Below, piece after piece: positions 1 to 8,850 of a DNA stretch of 46,258 nt; positions within the stretch are counted from its first letter, which is position 1, and each line of letters starts with the position of its first letter. Source of the stretch: Rhodovibrio sp. (GTDB lineage Bacteria; Pseudomonadota; Alphaproteobacteria; Kiloniellales; Rhodovibrionaceae); contig SKZV01000002.1 in assembly GCA_007127165.1 (NCBI GenBank), positions 1 through 46,258 on the forward strand. Direction: 5' to 3'. The notes beneath the pieces are model-generated. The model worked only from the letters and a program-made list of their open reading frames with translations. It did not search any database and was not told the origin of the DNA. The translations under genes were made by a program, and so were the position numbers.

Positions 1-608
1 AGGTCCGCCGCCAGGGCGGCCAGCGCCGCGTCGCCGGTGAGCGTGCCGCCGTCTCCAGACGGCTCCACGGGGGGCTGTTGAGCGGCGGGCGCTTGCGCCG
101 TCTGGGCGTTCATTCTTTGCAGATTGGCGCCGACGGTCATCGCGTTGGCCAGTGCCTGCGGGTCCGCGGCGGCGGCGCGCGCTTGGGCAGGCTGTGCGGG
201 CTCCGCTTGTTGCGGTTCGGATTCCGACTCGGCGAACTGCGTTTCCGGAGCCTGCCGTGGCAGCCCGTCCTCATCCTCGCCGCCGAAAAGCTGGGCCATG
301 ACGTGGCCGCCGACATCGCGGCCCGAGGACTCCTCCACCGTGGCGTCGAGCATGGCGTAGCCCATGCCGAGCGGCCCACCGTAGATCGCACCGCCCATAA
401 TGCGGGAGGGACCGCCGATCTCGTCGCCGGTCAGGTGGCGGTAGATCGTCGACACGATGGGAATGTGCTGCAGCGGGTTCACCGCATCGACCAGATCGCC
501 GAACGACATGGTTTTGGTTCCCGCGTGCGAGGGATGGCTAGGGTCCCGGCGGGCATGGGCCTCTAGCTGCGAGAGCGAGGCGGCTTGTCCGATGTTGAGA
601 TTCGGCAT
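1..608 (-). CDS. Conserved hypothetical protein, C-terminus cut off by window edge
   Basis: The reverse strand is open from an ATG at 608 to the window edge, giving 202 codons without a stop. The start is supported by AGGAAA eight bases upstream. Residues 1-33 are polar. Residues 34-105 form the conserved-looking part, with VDAVNPLQHIPIVSTIYRHL followed by a Gly-rich stretch (GGAIYGGPLGMGYAMLDA) that could be membrane-associated. From about residue 110 the chain is low complexity, rich in Pro, Gln, Ala and Glu, suggesting a disordered linker to a domain outside the window. I recognise no catalytic motif and assign no function. The downstream neighbour on the same strand lies beyond position 1; ribA upstream is co-oriented but 153 bp away. 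Codon use matches the rest of the window, so I consider it real. Confidence 0.7.
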   Translation of the reverse strand, partial: MPNLNIGQAASLSQLEAHARRDPSHPSHAGTKTMSFGDLVDAVNPLQHIPIVSTIYRHLTGDEIGGPSRIMGGAIYGGPLGMGYAMLDATVEESSGRDVGGHVMAQLFGGEDEDGLPRQAPETQFAESESEPQQAEPAQPAQARAAAADPQALANAMTVGANLQRMNAQTAQAPAAQQPPVEPSGDGGTLTGDAALAALAAD

Positions 609-761
609 GATGCGGTTTCCTGGCTCGCCCGAGATCCGGCGTTACCAGCAAGCCGATGCAAGCGCCATGCCAGCGCGCCCCGTCCAAAGCGCCCGAGTCG
701 CGGCCTGGAAAGGCGGAAAAATCTGCCGGGGCGGCAAGGCTTGCCCGGAACAGACGGAACG

Positions 762-1946
762 TTAGTACAAGTGCCCGAAGCGCCGCGCCTTGGTGGAGAG
801 GTATTGCTCGTTGTGGTCGTTCGAGGGGAAGTGGTGCGGCACCCGTTCCACAACATCGACGCCGCAAAGGGCGAGCGCCGTCACCTTGTCGGGATTGTTG
901 GTCAGCAGGCGCACCCGGTTCAGGCCAAGCTGGCGCAGCATTTCCCCCGCCGGTTCGTAAATCCGCTCGTCCGCGTCGAAGCCCAGCGCCTCGTTCGCCT
1001 CCAGCGTGTCCGCGCCCTTGTCCTGCAGCCGGTAGGCGCGGAGCTTGTTCACGAGGCCGATCCCCCGGCCCTCCTGCGCCAGATAGAGCAGCACCCCCGC
1101 GCCCGCCTCCGCCATTGACGCGATGGCCCCGCGAAGCTGGTCGCCGCAGTCGCAGCGCAGGCTACCCAGCAGATCGCCGGTGAAGCACTCCGAATGCACC
1201 CGCGTCAGCACCGCCTCATCCGGGCGCGGCTCGCCGATGACGATGGCCAGATGCTCGACCCCGCCGTCGGGCGGGCGGAAGGCGTGGACCCGCGCGTTCT
1301 CCGCGCCCAACAGCGGCACCCGCGCGTCGGCCACTTTGCGCAGTCCGCGCGCGGCGGCGCTGCGGTAGTCGCGCAGTTCGTCGGCGGAAATCTCCACCAG
1401 CGCGTGCTCGTCGGCCCAGCGCACAGGCTCCGCCGCCGCCAGCGGCGACAGCAGCGCCGCCGGAAGCAGCCGCGCCAGCTTCGCCAGCGTCAGCGCCCGG
1501 ATCGCCAGGGGATCGCCGGGCGACGCATCGACAATCGCGTCCGCCGCAATGTCGCCGGGCGCGCAGGGGTCCGCCAAGAGGTCTATCGGCGCGCTGTAGG
1601 GGTCTTTCAGCTCCAGCCGCATGACCGCGTCGCCGCGCTCCGGCGCCGCGACGCCGAGGTCGTGCGCCCGCCTTGCAGAGAGCGCCAGCAGCGGCGCATG
1701 TCCGCTCAAATCCTCCAGCCGCCGCGCACCCTCGGGCGCGCCCGCCTCCGCCGCCAGCACCAGAACCGCGCCGCTCGCGTCGTGGACGACGACCGGCGCA
1801 CCCCGGCGCATCTCGCTCACCGCGCGGTCGACGCGGTGAAGCAAGCGCTCGGGGAGCGGCTCGCCGGAGAGGTCGCCGGCGCGCGCGTTTGAGGGGAGCG
1901 TATCGGACATCGGGAGCACTTTACGGGCCTTCATCGGGCGTGTCAT
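762..1946 (-). CDS. ribA: GTP cyclohydrolase II with degenerate N-terminal domain
   Basis: Converts GTP to 2,5-diamino-6-ribosylamino-4-pyrimidinone phosphate, formate and pyrophosphate, the first step of riboflavin synthesis in the cytoplasm. The C-terminal half (about residues 195-394) carries the family signatures: RVHSECFTGD and LRCDCGDQL holding the zinc cysteines, the GTP-loop YLAQEGRGIGLVNK, LEANEALGF and LTNNPDKV near the end. The first roughly 170 residues resemble the position of the DHBP-synthase domain of RibBA but show no acidic RENEGD-type active-site motif, so only cyclohydrolase activity is expected. This two-part form is common in Alphaproteobacteria. Start is uncertain: ATG at 1946, 1934 or 1910 are all in frame and none has a good ribosome binding site. 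It is divergent from the hydrolase at 2075; the 128 bp between them must hold both promoters. Confidence 0.93.
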   Translation of the reverse strand: MTRPMKARKVLPMSDTLPSNARAGDLSGEPLPERLLHRVDRAVSEMRRGAPVVVHDASGAVLVLAAEAGAPEGARRLEDLSGHAPLLALSARRAHDLGVAAPERGDAVMRLELKDPYSAPIDLLADPCAPGDIAADAIVDASPGDPLAIRALTLAKLARLLPAALLSPLAAAEPVRWADEHALVEISADELRDYRSAAARGLRKVADARVPLLGAENARVHAFRPPDGGVEHLAIVIGEPRPDEAVLTRVHSECFTGDLLGSLRCDCGDQLRGAIASMAEAGAGVLLYLAQEGRGIGLVNKLRAYRLQDKGADTLEANEALGFDADERIYEPAGEMLRQLGLNRVRLLTNNPDKVTALALCGVDVVERVPHHFPSNDHNEQYLSTKARRFGHLY

Positions 1947-2074
1947 CGTTATCGTCTGAAAATTGTGCGTTGACGGGAAGATGGCACCGCGCGGGCGTGG
2001 GGGAAAGCCCCCGCGTGCCGGTCACTGAGGCGCGCGGCCCTAAAGCGCGGGAATCGGGAGGCGAAGAGAGAGCG

Positions 2075-2959
2075 ATGGCGGAGGCGATCTATCGCGGCTG
2101 GGACCGCGCGCGGCTGGACGCGGAGTTGAACCTGCGCGCCCGCTGGCCGGATCACGCCGAGATTTTCGAGCGTTGGGCGCGCGAGAGCCGCAAGGCGCGC
2201 AAGAGCCTGGGCGGGCGGTTGGAGCTTGCCTACGGCGAATCCCAAGGCGAGCGGCTGGACCTGTTTCCGGTGCCGGGACATAAACACGCGCCCTTGCTCG
2301 CGTTCATACACGGCGGCTACTGGCAGTCGCTCGACAAGTCGGATTTCTCCTATCTCGCACCGCCCTGGCTGGAGGCGGGCGTCGCCTTCGCCTCGCTGAA
2401 CTACGACCTCGCGCCCAAGGCGTCGCTGCCGGAGATGGTGGCGCAGATCCGCCGCGCCGTCGCGTGGCTATACAACCACGCGGCGCAGCACGGTATCGAC
2501 CGCGAGCGCATCTTCCTCGCCGGGCACTCCGCCGGGGGGCATCTGGCGGTGCTGGCGGCGGAGCGTGACTGGATCGAGCCGGGGAGCGATCTCCCGGTCG
2601 AGGCGGTGAAGGGCGGACTTTCGATCTCCGGCGTCTACGACCTGGAGCCGATCCGCCTGTCCTATCATCAGGCGGTGCTGCGCCTGAACCCGGATCAAGT
2701 CGCCGAAGCCTCTCCCCTGCGCCGCCCGCCGCGCAGCGCCGGTCCGTTACTGCTCGCGGTCGGCGACGAAGAAACGGAAGAGTTCCAGCGCCAACAGGCC
2801 GAGTTCCTGGAAACGTGGCGCAACCAGGGCCTGACGGCGGCCAGCGTCGACCTCCCGCGCCGCCACCACTTCACCGCGGTGGATGCCCTGGGCGAGCCGG
2901 AACACCCGCTCTTTGCGGCGATGCGGGCGATGATCGCGGGCGAGGTGGATAGAGGGTGA
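2075..2959 (+). CDS. Alpha/beta hydrolase, kynurenine-formamidase-like
   Basis: A 294-residue alpha/beta-hydrolase fold protein. The oxyanion motif HGGYW is at about residue 80, the nucleophile elbow GHSAGGH at about 149-155, a likely acid in VGDEETEEF near 230, and the catalytic His in RRHHFTAVD near 265. HGGYW plus GHSAGGH is typical of the arylformamidase (KFase) branch, which hydrolyses N-formylkynurenine in tryptophan breakdown, but related esterases and carbamate hydrolases share it. No other kynurenine-pathway gene is nearby, so the substrate is open. I chose the ATG at 2075 because it follows GAAGAGAGAG and opens a normal N-terminus; the frame is open upstream, but that part is antisense to ribA and compositionally not protein-like. 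Confidence 0.85.
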   Translation: MAEAIYRGWDRARLDAELNLRARWPDHAEIFERWARESRKARKSLGGRLELAYGESQGERLDLFPVPGHKHAPLLAFIHGGYWQSLDKSDFSYLAPPWLEAGVAFASLNYDLAPKASLPEMVAQIRRAVAWLYNHAAQHGIDRERIFLAGHSAGGHLAVLAAERDWIEPGSDLPVEAVKGGLSISGVYDLEPIRLSYHQAVLRLNPDQVAEASPLRRPPRSAGPLLLAVGDEETEEFQRQQAEFLETWRNQGLTAASVDLPRRHHFTAVDALGEPEHPLFAAMRAMIAGEVDRG

Positions 2960-3413
2960 GCGGTGTCGACACGAGTGGGCGGGCTCCAACAGATGCTCCT
3001 CGAGCGATTGTGGGCGTTATTACGGTATGAACTGTTCAGTCGTGTCCGCCTAGCTTAGTTCCATCCGGTCAGAATAAAGGCGGCTGTCGGATGAACACCG
3101 GACAAGCGGTTTGCGGGCGCAGTCGGCGGGGATGGGTCATAACCTGCCGCTGGTCTCTGGGGACATATGGTCGGCTTTTGGGACAGTTTCGGCATTTTCT
3201 CCTCTTGATGCATGTCCAGGCCGCCTTCGCCCGCGAGCGGAAGATCGCGGCGGCGGAGAGTCCCGAAGCGGCCATCGCGGGGCTGTTTGCGGGAGAGGCG
3301 GCTTGCGGCATGGCTTGAACAGTGGCCTCCCACTTGCTAATCAGGGGTGTAACGGGCGAAGGCGTCGTGTAACGTGAATCATCCGATTCGGTTGTTCCGG
3401 GAGTGCACCAAAC
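2960..3413. other. Intergenic region without recognised gene
   Basis: About 450 bp between the hydrolase and the response regulator. Short open frames on both strands (for example 3091-3318 on plus and 3069-3473 on minus) lack ribosome binding sites and protein-like composition. It must contain the promoter of the response regulator, but I could not place convincing -35 and -10 elements. No tRNA, hairpin terminator or repeat is visible. Confidence 0.5.
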
Positions 3414-4109
3414 ATGGCCGTGAATGCAGGCAAAAAAATCCTGCTCGTCGACGATGACGAGGCGCTGCGCCAATCTCTAGGCGAACAGCTACGTCTGCAC
3501 GAGGAGTTCACGACGACCGAGGGCGGCACCGGCAGCGCCGGGCTGGAAGCGGTCAAGCACGAGCATTTCGACGCGATCCTGCTGGACGTCGGCCTGCCCG
3601 ACATGGACGGGCGCGAGGTTTGCCGGGTGATGCGGCGCAACGGGGTTTCCTGTCCGATCATCATGCTGACGGCGGCGGAAACCGACGCCGACACGATCCT
3701 GGGGCTGGACGCGGGCGCGAACGACTATATGACCAAGCCGTTCCGTCTGGGCGTGTTGCTGGCCCGGCTGCGCGCGCAGCTTCGCCAGCACGAGCAGAGC
3801 GAGGACGCGGTCTTCACCATTGGTCCCTACACCTTCCGCCCCAGCGCTAAGGTTCTGGAGGAACCGGAAGCGGGCCGCAAGATCCGGCTGACCGAGAAGG
3901 AAACCGCGATCCTGAAGTTCCTCTACCGCAGCGGCGATAAGACCGTCGGGCGCGATACCCTGCTGGGCGAGGTTTGGGGCTACAACACCGGGGTGACGAC
4001 GCACACGCTGGAAACCCACGTCTACCGCCTGCGCCAGAAGATCGAGGCCGATCCGGCCAACGCGGAACTGCTGATCACCGAGCCGGGCGGCTACCGGCTG
4101 GTGCCGTAG
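3414..4109 (+). CDS. OmpR/PhoB-family response regulator, orphan
   Basis: A 231-residue two-domain regulator. The receiver domain (about 8-122) has the acidic cluster VDDDE at 12-16, phospho-acceptor Asp58 in LLDVGLPDMDG, the switch Thr86 and Lys108 in YMTKPF, so it should be phosphorylatable. The C-terminal winged-helix domain (about 130-231) contains the usual RLTEKETAILKFL, THTLETHVYRLRQKIE and PGGYRLV segments. GGGAG lies about seven bases before the ATG. No histidine kinase gene is adjacent, so its partner is unknown; the ChvG and DivL-like kinases 30 kb away are not obvious partners. Its last 19 bp overlap the 3' end of the convergent MFS gene, leaving no room for a dedicated terminator. 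Confidence 0.92.
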   Translation: MAVNAGKKILLVDDDEALRQSLGEQLRLHEEFTTTEGGTGSAGLEAVKHEHFDAILLDVGLPDMDGREVCRVMRRNGVSCPIIMLTAAETDADTILGLDAGANDYMTKPFRLGVLLARLRAQLRQHEQSEDAVFTIGPYTFRPSAKVLEEPEAGRKIRLTEKETAILKFLYRSGDKTVGRDTLLGEVWGYNTGVTTHTLETHVYRLRQKIEADPANAELLITEPGGYRLVP

Positions 4110-5326
4110 TTCGTTCCGCCGATCCGCCGCGACAGCCAGACTCCCAGCACGAGGGCGACGGCGGTGACGCCGCCGAGCATCGGCGCGGACCAGTTCCACC
4201 CGCCGGTCATGGCGAAGGCCTGCGCCAGCATCACCGGCCCGATCAGCACGCCGAGGTTGCGCCCCGTCATGATGATCCCGAAGGCGGTCGCGGCCGTGCG
4301 GCCATGCCCGGCAATCGCGCTGGGCATGGCGAAAAGGCAGGTCGGCACGACGCCCGCCGCCGCACCGTAGACGATCAGCGCCAGAACCCCGAACAGGCCG
4401 TCGCCCGCCAGCGGGAGCATGATCCAGCTAACCGTCTGCGCCGCCAGTCCGCCGACCAGCAAGCCGCCAAGCGCGACTCCCCGGTTCATTGCGTGTCCGG
4501 TGATCAGGATCGCGACCAGCAGCACCGAAACCGGCAGCGTATAGCCGAACAGCGCGCCGCCCAGGCTGAAACCCAGCGCCTCGACCAGATACTGCGGCAG
4601 CCAGGTCATATAGGCGAAATACTGCCCCGACCACAGCATGAAAATCGCACCGGCAAGGGCCAGCGACAGTCGTTGCGCGCGCGAAACGGTCGCGGGAGCG
4701 GCCTCTGCTTCGCCACTTACGGATGCACGTTGGCTGCCGGTCCGCACCGCAGGGTGGCCACGCCGCGCCAATGCGCCGACCCAGATCGCCAGCGCCACGG
4801 TGAGCGCCAGCGCGACCCACCAGAGCGACTGCCAGCCGAGGAGCGCGAATCCCGGCTGCGCCAGAAGGATCGCGCTCAACTGGCCGATGGGAATCCAGGC
4901 GGCGGTGAGCGCGATCACCAGCGGCAGATGGTCGCGCCCGGCGTTGGAATTCGCCAGCACCGGCCCGGCGATCGCCAGCACGGCGAAAGCTACGCCCTCC
5001 AACGTCCGCGCCGCCAGCACGAGCCAGCCCGACTCCGGCACCGCAAGCGTTGCGAGCGTGCCCAGCGCCATCAGCGACAGCGCGAGGAGAACCGCGCTCA
5101 CCGGCCCCCGGCGCTCCATGTGGCGTCCCAGCGCCAGCGACAGGAACAGCCCGGCCGCGGCATAGACCGACATGAAGCCGCCCGCCAGCGTGCGGTCGTA
5201 GCCGTAAGCGTCCAGCATCAAGGGCAAGGCGGGCGGCAGCTTGAACTGCTGGAAGGCGGCGTAGCTGGCCAGCGTGAGGCCCAGCGCCACTCCGGTCCAG
5301 TTGGTATGGCGCGAGGTCGTCTCCAC
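4091..5326 (-). CDS. MFS transporter
   Basis: A 411-residue inner-membrane carrier with about twelve hydrophobic segments, a central hydrophilic loop near residues 195-215, and the MFS loop 2-3 signature (A/G)R-H-MERRG after the second helix. The general pattern (NWTGVALGLTLASYAAFQQF, LPPALPLMLDAYGYD) fits the CynX/NimT-like or sugar-phosphate-type major facilitators, but the substrate cannot be told. The start is a GTG at 5324-5326 with only a weak upstream purine stretch. The gene converges on the response regulator and overlaps it by 19 bp; both stop codons lie inside the other coding sequence. Confidence 0.87.
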   Translation of the reverse strand: METTSRHTNWTGVALGLTLASYAAFQQFKLPPALPLMLDAYGYDRTLAGGFMSVYAAAGLFLSLALGRHMERRGPVSAVLLALSLMALGTLATLAVPESGWLVLAARTLEGVAFAVLAIAGPVLANSNAGRDHLPLVIALTAAWIPIGQLSAILLAQPGFALLGWQSLWWVALALTVALAIWVGALARRGHPAVRTGSQRASVSGEAEAAPATVSRAQRLSLALAGAIFMLWSGQYFAYMTWLPQYLVEALGFSLGGALFGYTLPVSVLLVAILITGHAMNRGVALGGLLVGGLAAQTVSWIMLPLAGDGLFGVLALIVYGAAAGVVPTCLFAMPSAIAGHGRTAATAFGIIMTGRNLGVLIGPVMLAQAFAMTGGWNWSAPMLGGVTAVALVLGVWLSRRIGGTNYGTSR

Positions 5327-5467
5327 GAGAGGGCCAGCTTCCGTCTAACAAAGGGGCCGAAGGACTTGTCCGACTAGGCGGCAGCGATAAAATCGAGGCG
5401 TATGAGTCGCAGGATTCACGCGTCGGTCACGGACTTCTGAAAACGAACCGAGAGCTCAGGCATTACC

Positions 5468-6850
5468 ATGGCCGACATGACGGAGCAAACACGCGGCTGG
5501 CGACGACAGACTCCCCTGTGGAATGCCCGGTGGAGCGCGCGGCAGGCACGCGCGCGACTGCCCGAGCGCGTATTGAATCAGGTTCGCGCGCAGCAGTCGA
5601 AAACCGAGTGCCTGATCGGCTGGATTCAGCTCGCCGTGGTGATCACCTTCACCGTGCTCTACACGCTTGCGCCCAAGACCTTCGCGGACCATGACACCTT
5701 CCAGCCGGTCCCCTACGCGCTATCGGCCTATTTCCTGTTCACCGTCGTGCGCCTGGCGTTGGCCTACCGGGTCCATCTGCCGGACTGGTTCCTCTATCTG
5801 TCGATCTTCATCGACATGGCGCTGCTATTCTTGTTGATCTGGTCGTTCCACCTGCAATACGAACAGCCGCCCGCCTTCTACCTGAAGGCGCCGACGCTGC
5901 TCTATGTCTTTATCTTCATCGCGTTGCGCGCCCTGCGGTTCGAGGCGCGCTTCGTCATCGCGGCCGGGGTGACGGCGGCGGCAGGCTGGCTGTTCATGAT
6001 GGGCTACGCCATCGCCCTCGATCCCCGCGACGACATGATCACCCGCGACTACGTGGAGTACATGACGTCGAACTCCGTGCTGCTGGGAGCCGAGTTCGAC
6101 AAGGTCATTTCGATCCTGATGGTGACCTTTATCCTCGCCGTCGCCATTGTCCGCGCCCGCGCGCTGCTGTTGTCTTCGGTGGCGGAGAGCACGGCGGCGC
6201 AGGACCTCTCGCGATTCTTCTCGCCCGAGGTGGCGCGGCGCATCGTGGAGGCCGAGGAGATCGGCATCGGTTCCGGCGAGGCCCGCAACGCCGCGATTTT
6301 GAACATCGACCTGCGTGGCTTCACGCCGATGACGGAAGCGCACAGTCCAGACGAGGTGATGCGCCTCCTGTCAGATTATCAGGCGGTGATGGTCCCGATC
6401 GTGCGCAAGCACGGCGGCAGCATCGACAAGTTCCTGGGTGACGGAATCCTGGCGACCTTCGGCGCGACGCGCGAGCACGGAACCTACGCCGCCGATGCGC
6501 TGCGCTGCCTGGAGGAGATCGTTTCGGCTGCGGAACAATGGCGTTCCGAACGCGAGGCACAGGGACAGCCGTCCTGTCCGGTGAACGCCGCCGTTGCCGC
6601 CGGGCGGGTCGTCTTCGGCGCGGTGGGGGAGGAAAACCGGCTGGAGTACACGGTCATCGGCGATCCGGTGAACCTTTCGGCCAAGCTGGAGAAACACAAC
6701 GTCGCGGCGCAGACGCGTGTGCTCACGACAGCCGCCACTTTCGACCTCGCCCGCGCGCAGGGTTTCGTGCCGCGCGGCGCCTGCCGCAGCCTGCCCGCGC
6801 AGAGCATGACCGGCGTGCGCAAGCCAATGGATCTCGTGGCCCTGGGGTAA
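5468..6850 (+). CDS. Membrane class III adenylate/guanylate cyclase
   Basis: A 460-residue protein with six predicted membrane helices (about residues 40-240) followed by a linker and a class III cyclase catalytic domain (about 270-455). Metal-binding Asp281 (NIDLRGFT) and Asp325 (FLGDGIL) are present. Lys321 in IDKFLGDG and an Asp in the VIGDP segment favour ATP as substrate, giving cAMP. Asn402 of the transition-state pair is present but the usual Arg four residues later is Lys406 (VNLSAKLE), a variant I recall in alphaproteobacterial homologues. The membrane part probably senses a signal; its ligand is unknown. It stands alone, transcribed away from the MFS gene, with 141 bp upstream holding its promoter. 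Confidence 0.88.
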   Translation: MADMTEQTRGWRRQTPLWNARWSARQARARLPERVLNQVRAQQSKTECLIGWIQLAVVITFTVLYTLAPKTFADHDTFQPVPYALSAYFLFTVVRLALAYRVHLPDWFLYLSIFIDMALLFLLIWSFHLQYEQPPAFYLKAPTLLYVFIFIALRALRFEARFVIAAGVTAAAGWLFMMGYAIALDPRDDMITRDYVEYMTSNSVLLGAEFDKVISILMVTFILAVAIVRARALLLSSVAESTAAQDLSRFFSPEVARRIVEAEEIGIGSGEARNAAILNIDLRGFTPMTEAHSPDEVMRLLSDYQAVMVPIVRKHGGSIDKFLGDGILATFGATREHGTYAADALRCLEEIVSAAEQWRSEREAQGQPSCPVNAAVAAGRVVFGAVGEENRLEYTVIGDPVNLSAKLEKHNVAAQTRVLTTAATFDLARAQGFVPRGACRSLPAQSMTGVRKPMDLVALG

Positions 6851-6937
6851 TGCGGGTTTCGCCTCTTTCGCCCGCCAAGCGCCTGCGCTAACGTGCCGTC
6901 GAGACTGTCCCTTCAGCGCCAAGGATCGAGCCGCCCC

Positions 6938-8023
6938 ATGACCGACTTGCTGTCCCGCCTGCTCAACGAGCGCGACTGGCTGCTTGCCGACGGAGCGACC
7001 GGCACCAACCTCTTCGCGCTGGGGCTGGAGCATGGCGATTCGCCGGAGACGTGGAATCTGCGTTATCCCGAGCGGGTCAAGCAGCACTACCGTTCATTTT
7101 TGGAGGCGGGCTCGGACATCATCCTCACCAACACCTTCGGCGGCACCCGCAATCGGCTCAAGCTGCACGGGGCGCAGGAGCAGGTGGCGGAAATCAACGG
7201 CGCCGCCGCGCGGCTTGCCCGCGAAGAGGTGGCGAAGCTCGACCGCCCGGCCGTGGTTGCGGGCTCGATGGGGCCGACAGGGGACCTGTTCCAGCCGCTG
7301 GGTGTACTGACTTTCGAGGACGGCAAGGCGGCCTTCGCGGAGCAGGCGGCGGCGCTGGCGGCGGGCGGCGTGGACGTCCTGTGGATCGAGACGATCTCGG
7401 CGGTGGACGAGTTGAAAGCCGCCGTGGCAGGCGCGGCGACCGCGGGACTACCGATTTGCTGCACGCTATCGTTCGACACAAACGGCCGCACGATGATGGG
7501 CGTCACGCCCGATCAGCTCGCTCAGCTCGTCCACGAGATGGACCCGCGGCCGCTGGCCTTTGGCGGCAACTGCGGCGTCGGCGCGGCGGAACTGGTGGTC
7601 GCGCTGACCAATATGGCTCAGGTGCTGGAGCCCGGAGACGTGCTGATCGCCAAGAGCAACTGCGGCATTCCCGAGTGGGTCGGCGACCGGATCGAGTATA
7701 ACGGCACCCCGGAACTGATGGCGGACTATGCGCGCCTCGCCCGCGACTGCGGCGCGCGCATCATCGGCGGCTGCTGCGGCACGACGCCCGAACATATTCG
7801 GGTGATGCGCGAAGCGCTGGAAACCTACACTCCCGATGGCGTGCCGAGCATCGAGACCATCATTGCGCGTCTTGGCGAAATCTCCACCGGCGCGCAGGCG
7901 CAATCGCTCAGCGGCCCCTCCGCCCTGCCGACCGGCGAGGCCGAGACCGCTGGAGGCCGCCGCCGCCGAGGCGGACGGGCGCGGCGCGAGGAAACCGGAG
8001 ACGAGACGCCGCCGAAGTTCTAA
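6938..8023 (+). CDS. bmt: Homocysteine S-methyltransferase (betaine-homocysteine type)
   Basis: A 361-residue zinc-dependent methyltransferase that makes methionine from homocysteine, probably with betaine as methyl donor. The N-terminal LLADGATGTNLFALGLEHGD opens the TIM barrel. The zinc site is GGNCGVG in the middle and GGCCGTTPEHIR near residue 275, supplying the three cysteines. There is no cobalamin domain, so this is not MetH; the length suits BHMT-type enzymes of Alphaproteobacteria. The ATG at 6938 follows AAGGAT and begins the conserved region; an in-frame ATG at 6893 lacks support. The last 40 residues are a Gly/Arg/Glu-rich tail (GGRRRRGGRARR) outside the fold, which looks disordered. 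The HAD gene converges 40 bp downstream. Confidence 0.88.
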   Translation: MTDLLSRLLNERDWLLADGATGTNLFALGLEHGDSPETWNLRYPERVKQHYRSFLEAGSDIILTNTFGGTRNRLKLHGAQEQVAEINGAAARLAREEVAKLDRPAVVAGSMGPTGDLFQPLGVLTFEDGKAAFAEQAAALAAGGVDVLWIETISAVDELKAAVAGAATAGLPICCTLSFDTNGRTMMGVTPDQLAQLVHEMDPRPLAFGGNCGVGAAELVVALTNMAQVLEPGDVLIAKSNCGIPEWVGDRIEYNGTPELMADYARLARDCGARIIGGCCGTTPEHIRVMREALETYTPDGVPSIETIIARLGEISTGAQAQSLSGPSALPTGEAETAGGRRRRGGRARREETGDETPPKF

Positions 8024-8063
8024 CGGACTCGTCCGGCCCCGCGCAGGTGCCTGAGACGCCGAG

Positions 8064-8750
8064 TCACAGCCTGCCTTGCAGCCACTGCGTCAGGTCTTCC
8101 GTGGCGTGATGAATGAAGTCTTCCCGCCCGGTATAGCCGAGACGGGCCCACTCGCTGTCGGTGACCACCCAAACCGTCGTCATACCCAAAGCCGCCGCCG
8201 GTTCCAGGTTGCGCGGCATGTCGTCAAAAAACACCGCGTGCTCCGCCGCGATGCCATGATGCGCAAGGCACTTTTCGAACGCCGGACGAGAAGGCTTGGG
8301 CAGGTAATCGGCGGCCGCGATGTCGAAGACTCCCCCGAAGTGCCGGGCGATCCCAAGACGGTCGAGCACCCCTGCCGCGTGCGCCTGCGAACCGTTGGTG
8401 TAAATCAGCTTTCGTCCCGGCAGCGCGGCCAGCGCCAAATCGAGGGCGGGGGACGCCGCCACCGGCGTGAGGTCGATGGCGTGCACATACTCCAGAAACG
8501 CCTCCGGCTCGACGCCGTGCACCTCCATCAGGCCGCGCAAGGTGGTGCCATGCTCGCGCAGGTACTTTTTCTGGATGCGCCGCGCCTCTGCCGGGTCCGC
8601 GATGGACAGGCGATCCTGGACGAACTCGCCCATCCGCCGGTCGACCTGGTCGAAAAGCCTGCACGAGGCGGGATAAAGGGTATTGTCCAAGTCGAAAAGC
8701 CAGACCGTCTCTTCGCCTTGGGGCATCGGGGGTGAGTCACTGTTCTTCAT
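8064..8750 (-). CDS. HAD-superfamily phosphatase, pyrimidine 5'-nucleotidase type
   Basis: A 228-residue HAD hydrolase. Motif I is LFDLDNTLYP with nucleophile Asp and acid Asp two residues later, motif II is IYTNGS, the conserved Lys is in LPKPSRPAF, and motif III is VFFDDMPRNLEPA. The DLDNTLYP signature and alpha-helical cap match the SSM1/Phm8 pyrimidine 5'-nucleotidase branch seen across Alphaproteobacteria. The most likely reaction is dephosphorylation of UMP or CMP, although promiscuous sugar-phosphate activity is common in this branch. Start chosen at the ATG at 8750 because conservation begins soon after; an in-frame start at 8813 would add 21 poorly conserved residues. It converges with the methyltransferase. 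Confidence 0.85.
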   Translation of the reverse strand: MKNSDSPPMPQGEETVWLFDLDNTLYPASCRLFDQVDRRMGEFVQDRLSIADPAEARRIQKKYLREHGTTLRGLMEVHGVEPEAFLEYVHAIDLTPVAASPALDLALAALPGRKLIYTNGSQAHAAGVLDRLGIARHFGGVFDIAAADYLPKPSRPAFEKCLAHHGIAAEHAVFFDDMPRNLEPAAALGMTTVWVVTDSEWARLGYTGREDFIHHATEDLTQWLQGRL

Positions 8751-8850
8751 GCCCCGAAGATGACGTCCCTGTCCTGCCACGGCAAGGGGGAATGGCGAGG
8801 GAAACTGGGGCAACCCGCGCCGGGAACGCCCGCAGTGCCGCTCGGCGCAG

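Noticed and set aside
1673-2074. Upstream extension of the alpha/beta hydrolase frame
   Set aside because: Translation is Arg/Pro/Ala-rich, antisense to ribA, and the conserved fold starts after the ATG at 2075 with a ribosome binding site.
3974-5377. Long plus-strand open frame (467 codons) across the MFS gene
   Set aside because: Arg/Gln/His-rich translation typical of a high-GC antisense shadow; the opposite strand encodes a clear MFS protein.
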